The notes beneath the pieces are model-generated. The model was not told where the DNA came from. It did no database searches and was given only the letters and a program-made list of their open reading frames with translations. The translations under genes were made by a program, and so were the position numbers. This document shows, piece after piece, positions 36,686 through 46,500 of a stretch of DNA of 64,000 nucleotides (position 1 is the first letter of the stretch; each line of letters begins with the position of its first letter). Source of the DNA: Parascedosporium putredinis (lineage: Eukaryota; Ascomycota; Sordariomycetes; Microascales; Microascaceae); assembly GCA_949357655.1 (NCBI GenBank), contig CASHTG010000020.1:1364001-1428000 (forward strand). The letters run 5' to 3'.

Positions 36686-37352
36686 GGGAAAAGAAGACTG
36701 CATCAGACAAGGTGCAGGGGGGTACCTGGACACAATGGGATGCATGGATGCATGTCGACACACATACGGACACATGCCAGACGAATGTCGGGGGAGCTTT
36801 CCACGTCTCCATCCCTCCCTCTTCACCCCCTGTCCTGGGTCGCTCAAGGGTACGTTCCTTTTCCTGCATTGGGGGAACCTATTTGAAGAATCGATGGATT
36901 TCATCAGCGCTCCGCACCTCAGATCCCGCGCCCAGTTTTCCGACGCCCGAGACGACGGCGAGCACGGCTAGGAAACCACACAGACTTTTTTTTCCCTTGT
37001 CCTTTTTTTTTGTCCCTTTCCCTCCCAAGAGGCGAGCCGGCGCTTGTATATATTCATCTCGTGCCGCTACCTTATTCTCCGTTGCATCTGGAGTTTGGTT
37101 CTCCTCTGTGCTTTTTTGGTGTCTTTTCACTGCTCCTTTCTTTTTCTTTCTTGTTTTCTCTTGTTGACTGCTTCCTACAAGCAAGGAGACCCCTCACCTT
37201 GCTTGCTCTCTTCCTTGAGAGTTAACCGACACACCCCAAAGGGATTCTTCTTCTTCGACAAACCGGCAGTCGGGGGACTCGACTGCCTCTTTGCGGAGAG
37301 AAGACGAAAACCACCCACCTTTTCTAACACACCACCCACCCACATCATCACC

Positions 37353-38645
37353 ATGTCCTTCTCCTACCTCGTCCCGCGGGACGACCAGCTCGCGAGCCTC
37401 TTCCCCGGCAAGACAACTCGACAACAGAGGTCCCCGGCGCCGAAATCCCCACCACGCCCGCCCTCTTCACCCCCGAGGAGATCGCCGCCGCGCCGCATCC
37501 CAACTTCGCCCCCAGGCTCATCTCCTCCATGTGGACCCTCATCGGCCTCTCGGCCGCGTTTCTCGCCCTCCGCCTCTACTGCAAATTCTCCCGCCACCGC
37601 GGAACGTGGTGGGATGACTACCTCCTCATCGGCGCCTGGCTGTGCATCACCGCCGAGTCCAGCTGCCTCACCTACGCCACCACCCTCGGCTACGGAAAGT
37701 ACTGGTACGACTGGTCGCCCATCTACGAGGAAGTCGTCACCATGGTCAAGCTCATCAACGCCGGCGGCTCCCTCTCCCTCACCGCCGCCATCTGGTCCAA
37801 GACGAGTTTCGCCCTCACCCTGCTCCGCCTCACCGAGGGCCGCATGAAGTGGGTAATTTGGTTCATCATCATCTCCATGAACATCGCCATGGGCCTCAGC
37901 GCCCTCTTCGTCTGGGTCCAGTGCACGCCTCTCCCCAGGATCTGGGATCCCACCGTGCCCGGAAAGTGCTGGGACCCCCATGTGCTCCCCAACTACAACA
38001 TTTTCTCAGCTTGTAAGTGCTATATATCTCGTTTATGCTCTCCCGCGCAGAGGAATCCGTGTTGTTGCTAACCTTCTTCTGCCCGCCGATATAGCTTACT
38101 CCGCCGCCATGGACATCACCCTCGCCCTCCTCCCTGGCGACTCATCTGGGGCCTCCAGATGAAGATGAAGGAGAAGATCGGTGTCGCCGTCGCCATGAGC
38201 TGCGGTGTCTTCGCCGGCATCACCGCCATCATCAAGACCACCAAGATCCCCGCCATGGCCTCCCCGATCCCGGCCCGGGTGTCGACCTCTTCATCTGGGG
38301 TAACGCCGAGTCCTGCGTCACCATCATCGCCGCCTGCATCCCCATTCTCCGCGTCCTCGTCCGCGACGTCAAGTCCTCCGCCGGACGCTACTACGTCTCC
38401 CACCGCACCGGCAACATGCCCGGTACCTCGGCCGTCCAGTCCAAGGCCCGCGACCACAACACCGTCACCATCACTGGCGGTCGCAAGGGACAGGGCTTCA
38501 ACACCCCGAAGACGAGCGCGAGCTCACCCGCGAGTCCAACGGCAAGATCATGCAGACCAAGGAGATCGCCATCGAATACCAGAGCGCCGACAACTGGACA
38601 GAGGAGCACGAGCTCGACGACATGCAGCGCCGTCCTCGCTCGTGA
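37353..38645 (+). CDS. Pth11-like / fungal rhodopsin-fold integral membrane protein
   Basis: Two exons, 37353-38012 and 38095-38645. The intron has a GTAAGT donor and a GCTAAC branch point. The core is the seven-helix fungal rhodopsin-like domain: LISSMWTLIGLSAAFLALRL, WWDDYLLIGAWLC (the conserved DDYL motif), TTLGYGKYWYDW, KTSFALTLLRLTEGRMKWVI, WFIIISMNIAMGLSALFVW, VQCTPLPRIWDP with GKCW, then AMDITLALLP and GVDLFIWGNAESCVTIIAAC (IPILR). The C-terminal tail is cytosolic and charged. The family includes the surface sensor Pth11 of Magnaporthe. No N-terminal CFEM domain is present. Breaks near 37405, 38135, 38270 and 38510 are each repaired by one base and leave all motifs in place, so I regard the gene as intact. 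Confidence 0.85.
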
Positions 38646-41600
38646 GCGCCGTGCGGAGCGCAGCCATGATTATGACTGAAATACAAAAAGATTATTATTA
38701 TTATTACTATGGGGCTTTCTGTTTTTCTCTTTTTCTCCCCTCCCCTTTTCCTTTTCTCGCTTGCAAAGCAATATACCACAAAAACAGAGAGCAAAGGGGG
38801 TCTACATACCAAAACAAGGCATGCGCTACAACTGCCTGCGGTTTTGGATTGTTCGTTGCTTCCCCTCCCCAAAGACGGGATGGGATGAATGAACATGTGC
38901 TATTACTACTACTATTATTATTAAAAAATCAACCATTCAATGCCTACGAAGATCGATATGAAACATTTTTGTGTATATGCTACATAGTTGGGATGCGGCA
39001 TCTGTTGTGATACCTCTTTCTTGAAATTTAATTCAAACTGTTATCTGATTCCCACGCTCTTTCTCGCCTAGCACCAAGTGACAAGTGAAGACGAGAACAT
39101 GGAAAAGGGGTAGTCAACAAACGTCATTTTTCGATATGCCGACCCGTCCAAGGTAGCGCCCTTGATTAGCCCAATGCCATTTTTCAAGCTAACGACTCGT
39201 CTCGAGCCGGGAGTTCAACCCCTATCGCCCGCTCCGATCACAAGGCAGCGAGCCTACAAAATCGTTTCTCCTTTCTTTCTTTCCCGGGTTGTTGGCCGCG
39301 TAACTTTGCCTTGTTGCGGTGGTTACCCGTGATCCTTTGCCTTGAACCTTTGCCTCCACCGGGTTAAGTGTTCGAAACACGTTTTGGGTAAAATGGCGGA
39401 AGAGTTTAGCATCGACGGGGAAACAAGCCAAAGATTGGGATCTTCCCCGTCTCCCGTTGTTTCAGATCGGATCTGTCTAATGCTGCTCGTCATCACTTTG
39501 TCTGGCTCTGGCTGAGTGCTGCTATATTCCCCATTTTATTCCTTTTTTTCTTTTCTTTTTTTCTTCACTCTGTGAGTAGCCTTTCTGCATGTATCCTCTC
39601 TCATTGCTTCCAAGTCTCCCTTGCGGGCGCTGCAGTCTGTCGTCAAGAGGGGACGACATGCACCAGGATATTGGCGTCGCGACGACCCTTGGCAATTTTG
39701 CCGAACGGCAAAAACGCCCGCCGCTTGTCCCCCTCCCCACCATCTCAGACGAAAAGAAAGAGAAAAGAAGAAAAAAACAAGCTGCATCCTAGTCCCGTCC
39801 TGCGCAATATATTGGCAATACCCTGACCCCAGATTTTTCCACGCCACGTCAAAGGACGTTGGAGAGCTGTGGAATCCTTGCGTTCTTTGGACCAGATCCG
39901 GGGGAACGGCGAAAAAAGAGACGAAACTACCTATTTTCTGCAAGTGTTTGTGGCTTACGCCACTTGGAGACGGGAGAAAAGAGTGAGAAATGAGAGGGAC
40001 GTCTCACCTGTCATTTTTCTTCTTCTTCTTCAGTTTGGCTTGTGATTCTTGATCATCCATGGATTTTAGCATTTGACAAAGGTTGAAGAATTGACAATAC
40101 TACCGCGCATCAGCGGAATTTCGGACAGCGGAACCAAGAGAAAAAAACGCTGATCCGGGCTGGGTTGCCTGGGACGAAGCCCCTGAAACCAAGAGGTAAT
40201 TTGCTGCAAGTCCGGACACCACATGGGCGACTTTGGGCAAGCGTTCGCCCATCTTGGCCTTTGCTCGATGATCCATGTCCGTCCCTCCTCCCCTGGCTAA
40301 GCGATGGTGCATGGGTTTTTGCGAGGAGGTGGGCGCACAAGGGGGGCATTGCTGTGAGGACGCTACATACACTATTACACTCAGACCCCCTGCTCGGCGA
40401 AGTTTGGGACGCGATGCGACGCCAAGACACCACTCGCGATATCTTCCCAACGGCTGGGTATGAAGCAGACGTGGGTTGTTCGGTCGCTATTATCATAACT
40501 AGCCAAAAACACGATCAAGACCTGTCATGTTCGTTCAAGCGTTGCCCTTCCTAGCCAATTTCCGGCGCCGTGGGTCCTGGAGACTGCCCTTCTTTTATCT
40601 TCAGGGTTTTTTTGTCTTTCTTTTCTTTCTTTTCTTTCTTGTCCTCTTTTCCAAACATGCTTAGTATCCTTGCTTAGTGTCAGACGGTTTTCCATCTTGC
40701 CTCATGTGGGTAGCTTTCCTATGCCCATAACCCTGCCTTGGCCGCGGATTCGACTCCGGCGAGGCGGTTGAGGCGGATGCCAGAAACCCCAACCCCTGGA
40801 TGTCATCCACTTTTAGATCACCTTCAAAAGGGCCTCGGCATGAGGGGGAGAAAGCATGAGGATAGAACGGTCTTCTTATCAGCTTGATGTGCGTTTACTC
40901 GACTGTCTTGTTTATCGCAAAGTTCGCTCGAAGTCGCCCGCCCCCAATGCTGTAAACCTGTCAAGATGCGCCCTCTTGAACTGCCGCCTTGGTTCGACAC
41001 GGCAGTAAACTGCCGTCTGCATGCGAAGCAGTCGGGCAATAAAAGTGACGACGAGAGAAATCTCTCCGGCGGGGACGTTGTCGAGCCAGCGGGCGTACCT
41101 CTATTTCCCCGTCTGCTCTCCCGTTGAAGAAATATGGTAATACACCTCAAGTGGTGCTCCTCCAGTCCTCCAGACATCTATTTCTCTTGCCCGCCCGCCC
41201 GCCCCCACTATTAAACAAGTCCTAACCCTAATAGGGCCTGGGTGGTCATGTTCCGAGAGACGAATTTCTGGTAATCGTCCACCTGCTCGGCGGAATCAAC
41301 CCCTTTCCCGCCGTGGGGACACCCTTTCCCACCCCTCATCAAACACGATGGAAAAGGCCCAGAAAATAAGAGAGCCCCAAGAAAAAGGTTGTTGCTCCCT
41401 TCCGGGTCCCCGAGCGTCCGTTCCCTGTTGATTTTACTTCCAGTGGGGAGAAAATGGCCCCTTCTGCCACTTGGCAGGCCTCGGCCTCACTAGGGGCAGA
41501 CGGAAAACCTCTCCGTGGACATTGAGAAAAGGTTTCGCACCAAGCTTGGCTAGCCACGACCTTTTTAAACAAACTATCCATGAATGTGTGCTAGCGGAGA

Positions 41601-42264
41601 TGCCTTGCAAGAAAGCATAATTTGGTTTTGTCACACACGCATTAGCATTAGTTTCTTCGCTGCGCGAATGTTTCCTCATTCTCGTCTCTTACTATGAACG
41701 GTTAGTCACGGTTCCATTCAAAAATTGCGGCTAAGCCCTTTCAGGATGACGAAAACAGAACGACCTCGATATTTTCATGCTCCCGCCCTTTGATGACAAG
41801 GGGGGACAATCTTCCATGTAACGGGGCGGGCCACCCTTCACAACCCCGGGAAGGATTCCCCGAATAATACGCTCCCTTATCCCTTTTAGTCAAACCGAGA
41901 TTGATAGCCAACGTGCATGGCATTTGCCCGACAGGACGCGATCGCAAGGGCTCGAACCTGAGTTCTTCTATTATCCTTGGTTCTAACGTAGTATCTAACT
42001 AAGCTGTCATGAGAAATTGACAAGATCTAGTCTTGGACGTCGTAAATGATGGGGGCTTCATTAATAGGGGAGAGAGGAAAAAGAAAGAGGCGGACAAGAA
42101 GCGGGAGAAACCGCTGTTCGCCGTCGCACCAGTAAGGAAAGCCCGCCATAATCGTTGCTCATTCATCAACGTTCCATTTGCCCCTCCTTTCATTTTCTTT
42201 CCTCTTTCGGGGCGGGTTTCGTTCCACATCCCACCAAAAGGTCCCTTTGGCCTTGATGTGCTCA
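38646..42264. other. Intergenic region, gene-poor
   Basis: 3.6 kb with no recognisable coding sequence. It holds ATT microsatellites (about 38691-38708 and 38902-38923), pyrimidine tracts, a C-rich G4/i-motif candidate at 41188-41206 and a short telomere-like motif at 41221-41231. Frames such as 40165-40554 (+) and 40110-40496 (-) overlap each other and are probably non-coding. Confidence 0.45.
41188..41206 (-). repeat. G-quadruplex-capable run (CCCG)n
   Basis: The + strand reads four C-runs of three or more separated by single G, so the - strand has four G-runs with one-base loops, the canonical G-quadruplex pattern. Confidence 0.6.
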
Positions 42265-43372
42265 CTAAGCCTCCTCCACCTCCCCGGTGCACCCCTGGCC
42301 CGGCGCAGCAATGTCGTAGGCGTACACGTCAATGGCAAAATACTGTATCGCGTCGCTGTCGAGCGCCGACTTGGCCGGGTCCGTCTTGGCCAGCTCCAGC
42401 ACCTCGGCGTAGTCTTCGGCAAAGTGCTCCACCGCGCCCTCGCTGATCTGGGGCACGTGGAGTAGCCGGTGGAGGAGGTCCGTAGCCCAAAAGGTGTTGA
42501 GCGGCGACCCGACGACGGTGTACCTGAGCCCGCACGTCGCGTCGAGCCAGCGCCGCTTCGCAAAGGAAAGATCGCAGATGACGGTCTCTTGCGTAGCGTT
42601 GCTCCCGCGCCAGTGGCCTGCCCAGCCTGTTCGTTGCCAAAATGGAAATGATTAGCGGTGAGATCTGACAAGGAGTTTTTTTCTTTCTTTCTTATTTTTC
42701 CCCTTCCACCCCTTACAACAATAGGGCTACTCAGGATTCCATGACGGATTCTTCCCCGTGTTTTTTACGCAGGGGCTGCACGTGTTTCCCTCCCCTTTCC
42801 GAGAAACCGATATATCCATGCCAGACATGCCAACAAGGGCACGATGAGGATCGGCAAAGAAAAAAAGAAAGGGGCCAAAAAGGTCTCCAGCCCTACAGAA
42901 TAAAAAGAAGGGGGAAAAAATGACAAGGAAAATCATTGCTTGATGTGGAAGAAAAAGGTTAACATACCGTCCTGGGTCGCACAGTTCCTATCCGGATCGT
43001 CACAACGGAAGAGCATGGAGCCCCTGTCGGCCGATACAACGCGTTCATACCACCCGATCGGACCGGCCGTCGACCCGTTGCCAAAGTACTTTTGCACAAA
43101 GGCGACTCGCCGCCCCATCGCAGGATATGCTCCTTGGCGTGGGCGGCAAGCGTCACCGTCTCGTCCAGCGCGCGGGTGAGCTGTCGCTGGAGCGTGACGT
43201 TGCATGACTCGTGGATGGGGAAGGCGGGGTTGACGTCGACGGCCGCCGAGTACGTGACGTTGTGGGTGAAGGCGGTGTCGGAGCTCGCGTCCGCGCGGCC
43301 GGCGATGGGCGAAGCGACGGCGGCGCCGAGGCCGTGGGCCAGGACAGCGGCGGCAAAGATCTTGGGGAGCAT
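42265..43372 (-). CDS. HRXXH family protein (Asp f 2 / Pra1 / Zps1-like)
   Basis: Two exons, 43372-42968 and 42626-42265, around a long intron (about 340 nt, donor GTATGT, acceptor ACAG). The signal peptide is MLPKIFAAAVLAHGLGAAVA. The body has AHAKEHILRWGGESP, KYFGNGSTAGPIGWYERVV, MLFRCDDPDRNC, GWAGHWRGSNATQETVICDL and LLHRLLHVPQISEG, which holds the HRXXH motif of this putative zinc-metallopeptidase family. It ends AYDIAAPGQGCTGEVEEA. Asp f 2 and Pra1 are secreted zinc-binding proteins induced by zinc lack and alkaline pH, and Pra1 acts as a zincophore. Here the His-rich C-terminal tail of those proteins is absent and no zinc-transporter gene is adjacent, so the role may differ. One break near 43095 is repaired by one base. 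A TATAAATA box lies at 43581-43590 on the - strand. Confidence 0.85.
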
Positions 43373-45564
43373 GGCTGAGTAGTAAAGGGAAGATAGCCGA
43401 TATCGCTTGTGGGTAAAAAGGGAAGAGGAATATATATATTTATTATATTATGTCTGTGAGGGAGTTGGTGGTGGCGTCCGGGAAGCGGTGAGAAGACCTG
43501 GTGATGATGCGGTTGACGGGGACGATCTGCTGCTGTCATGCAAACTAAAAGCAAAGATCTTCAAGAGGCGTCCTTGTCAGTATTTATATCCCATTCCACC
43601 GATGAAAACCAGACGATCGGGAGCTCGAGGGTCGTCCGGAGACCACCCCACGCTTGCTCGCCGATCCTGCTTCTGCCCAGCCCACGATGGACGCATCCAC
43701 CTCCGAGTGGTCGCTCCCAATTTCCATCAAGTAAAAGAAGAGCTCCGCACGCGGTGGATTCGGTGAAGAAGCAAAAGAGAATTTTTCCTGCAGTTGACAG
43801 GATTCCCCGCCGCCGTGCGTGGAAGCCGGTGGCAGCTCCGCAGTGTCCATCCGGGTACTCGGGCCCAGCAAAGGGGTCATCAGGGTACTCGGAGCCCCAC
43901 TCCGAACGCCATCCTCCAAGGCATCCGCGAGAATAAGAGGGCAACGAAGCACAGAAACCTGGAAAACACCATCGGCTTTTATCGATGTTTCTGTCGATAG
44001 CTTCTCTTGGCACAAAGAGGGGAAATCCACTAGCTCCCCGCGCGGTGCCCTTGTCCTTGGAGTGGCTGGGAGGACGAGTTCGGAGGGATTGAGTGGCGCC
44101 GGCATTGGGGTATTGTGCCAAACTACTTGCTTTGAATCTAGGGTGTCATTCGATCCTTTCGGCGTAGGCTTATCGAGATGAAAATTTTCCGTGATGAGGC
44201 TTTTCTTCTCCCCGACATGGTCGTCTTTAGGTCTTCGCCAGGGAGCCCCATACCGGCGCTGAGAAGCCCACTCTTCCATCAAGGTCTTCAAGAACATTTG
44301 CGTCGTATGATAATAACCCTCTCTCTCTTGGTAACTATGCGTGAGGAGATGGTTCGCCTATTTGACCGGCTTCGTACAGCGGCCTTGGGCCACGTGGGTT
44401 GGAGAGCTGCGTGGAGAAGGGCCAAAACTGGTATCCCCGACTGAATCTTTGGGAAATGGATATATCCGATGGGGGCATGTACGAGGGATGCAGTGTGGCT
44501 GCGACTCGTCATGTATTCCCTGGCCCAAGGTTGTGGTCCTCTTCCCGTTCTATGTATTCCGCTCATTGTTAAGTATGTAGGGGTTTGCGTGAAGTCTTTG
44601 CTCGCTAGTGACCGAGGCAAGGATGGTGCAGGCATCACGAGCAGGTGCACTCTCGAGAAGGAGCTGATATGCAGCTCTTGATAGCGGTCGACGCACATCA
44701 GTCAATGTTATTATGACTTGCAGCGTCTATGCTGGCCTTGGAATTGATGATCTAGCCACGCCCTCTTGGGATAGGGCCAGGTGCTATTTCGACCCGACCT
44801 GATAATATTCTTTCGACTTCTGGAGTTATAATACACGCGCAGATTTTGATGTGTCGATATAAAGTCATCTGCGACTACACAAGAAGAGAGGTCTTCGCAG
44901 AAGTCCTCCACTCATACCGCGGGCGCGACTTCGCAGCCCGTGCGGGTTTGCCAGAACCGCAGTTTCATATCTACGGATATCTGTTAGCATTGTCGGTGTG
45001 CAGTTGGAAGGCGGGTCTCCATTGCGATTATAGACTCTTTCCGCTTGTGGAATTCCAAGGCTCGAGCTGTTAAAAGCCTTTGTTGCTCGATCTCTTCGCT
45101 CGTTGCTAGAAAACTAGATGGCTTCCAGAACTCTCAGGGCCCCCACCTCCCACGTACATTACTAGGCATCGAGAATTAAGCGGCCATATGACTCATGAAA
45201 GTCAGCCGGCAGGGTCAAGTGGTGGGGTGTGCTTTATGGCGCCATGTCACGCGTGATAGGGCTTTGCAACTGAGTATTTCCCTCAGGTGGGTTCACTGTC
45301 TCATGTTTTCTTCCAAAGGAAACACAAGTCTTATCGCACAAGATGCCTAGCTGGGCAAGGAGATGAAGTGCGTGGACAAGGTGTATTTGAAAGAATAGAG
45401 GAGCCGGCATCAAAACCATTTAACCATGCCTACTTAGGATCCTTACTGCTATAATCTAAACCTGAGGCATTCCGTGAGGTGCCCGCACTGGTTCTCCATT
45501 CTAGAGTGTTACAGGTTAATGTTAATCGGGAGAGAGGAACGCAGGGCGTGCCTAATGCTATACT
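43373..45564. other. Intergenic region with a long unassigned leftward ORF
   Basis: Contains the promoter of the HRXXH gene. A 237-codon leftward frame (43584-44297) overlaps another leftward frame (43561-44121) in a different phase; neither shows a domain. From about 44.7 kb onward base composition becomes less GC-rich. Confidence 0.4.
43581..43590 (-). promoter_or_regulatory. TATA box of the HRXXH gene
   Basis: Reads GATATAAATA on the - strand, about 210 bases before the start codon at 43372. A second A/T-only stretch (43431-43450) is closer to the start. Confidence 0.4.
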
Positions 45565-46500
45565 TTAATGGGGATATGACCTCCAAAACTTCCCCGCAAA
45601 CTCTTGCAGCTCTTTGGTCCCGAACACGATATCGTGCTCACCTGGCCCCGGTCGCCGAAGGAACAGGTTCTCAAACTCTAGACATAGGAGACCTCTAGTC
45701 ACCCTGTAGGAGTTTGGGAGGAACCGTCTAGGATCATGGTCGCCAACTGATGCGGCGCGGATAATGTCGACGGTTTGAACACACTCAGGACTGACCGAAG
45801 GGACTACCTGCGCTGCCATCGCTCGGGTAGTAGCTCTACTCGGACGTGTGCGGGGCTGCTCCATCGCCTTCCACTTCTCGATTCTGATTTGGGCTATGGA
45901 TCGATCCATCTTCACCAGCAGCACTATTTTAACTGCGTAGTCAGATGCTTCGAACCACCAGCGGCCCTTGGCGCGGAGGGATGCCCATGATTGTGAGTAA
46001 CCAGCCTCTATTACGAGAGTTGGGAAGTCCGTCCCGAGCGGGCGCTTGGTAAAGGGTTTCCGGCCCGAGTCCCCTTCTCCTTGCGCGATCAAGTTTCCAT
46101 CATTGTCACGGTGCGTAAACTCACTCCCCCGACTGGTAGAAGCTCTGACTGTAGTCCCATCGTAACTGTCTGGCAGACAATTTGATCGTTCAAGTACAAG
46201 TGAAGGAATTCGTGTGGGAAGGTCGGAACAGTCACAATGAGTAACTTTGACCTTACCGAATATAAGGACAAGCGGACTTTGCGGCCCCTCTGCTCCCTGG
46301 CTCGGTGTATCTCTTCGAAATCGGCTTCGGTAACATCTCGAAAGGTGATGTTGTCGCCCGCGGAGGCGTCTATCTTGCCGAAGAAGGCATCGACTCCCTG
46401 GAATGAAAACTCTACAAGAGGTCAGCGTATCAAATCCAGCTAAATCGAGAGGGGCGAGCCCAATACCGGTCACTTCAGATGGTGGAGTAGAAGTAGCCAT
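45565..46500 (-). CDS. Fungal orphan protein with restriction-endonuclease-like features
   Basis: Two exons, 46500-46467 and 46411-45565; the 55-nt intron has a GCTGAC branch point. The product starts MATSTPPSEVT, then FSFQGVDAFFGKIDASAGDN, then LLIVTVPTFPHEFLHLYLN and, after a break in the CCCCC run 46126-46130 (+ strand), GSEFTHRDNDGN and DFPTLVIEAGYSQSWASLRA. It continues KGRWWFEASDYAVKIVLLVK and IRIEKWK. I recognise a lineage-rich fungal family of unknown role. The order of an acidic residue, PTLVIEAGYSQS, a conserved Lys/Arg and a following beta-strand recalls the PD-(D/E)XK nuclease fold of Uma2-type proteins; this is an inference that needs a profile search. About 290 residues. The same DNA is also open in a misleading 395-codon frame. 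Confidence 0.65.
   Translation of the reverse strand: MATSTPPSEVTGIGLAPLDLAGFDTLTSCRVFIPGSRCLLRQDRRLRGRQHHLSRCYRSRFRRDTPSQGAEGPQSPLVLIFGKVKVTHCDCSDLPTRIPSLVLERSNCLPDSYDGTTVRASTSRGSEFTHRDNDGNLIAQGEGDSGRKPFTKRPLGTDFPTLVIEAGYSQSWASLRAKGRWWFEASDYAVKIVLLVKMDRSIAQIRIEKWKAMEQPRTRPSRATTRAMAAQVVPSVSPECVQTVDIIRAASVGDHDPRRFLPNSYRVTRGLLCLEFENLFLRRPGPGEHDIVFGTKELQEFAGKFWRSYPH

Larger units (their letters stand above)
24869..37352. other. Large gene-poor region
   Basis: About 12.5 kb without a frame I can assign to a family. Open frames are mostly below 160 codons, occur on both strands in overlapping phases, and show no conserved motif. The longest is leftward at 29873-30595 (240 codons, Ser/Pro-rich, for example GSSGAANVFGKPPTSNNST); it could be a real lineage-specific protein but I cannot support it. 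Homopolymers are common (poly-A 31050-31065, poly-T 31530-31548 and 33500-33515, mixed A/G 36643-36685). 25.3-27.2 kb is less GC-rich than the surroundings. The last 300 bases, C/T-rich, are probably leader of the receptor gene at 37353. Confidence 0.45.

Noticed and set aside
43584..44297. 237-codon leftward ORF upstream of the HRXXH gene
   Set aside because: Another leftward frame overlaps it in a different phase, it covers the TATA box of the HRXXH gene, and no domain is visible.
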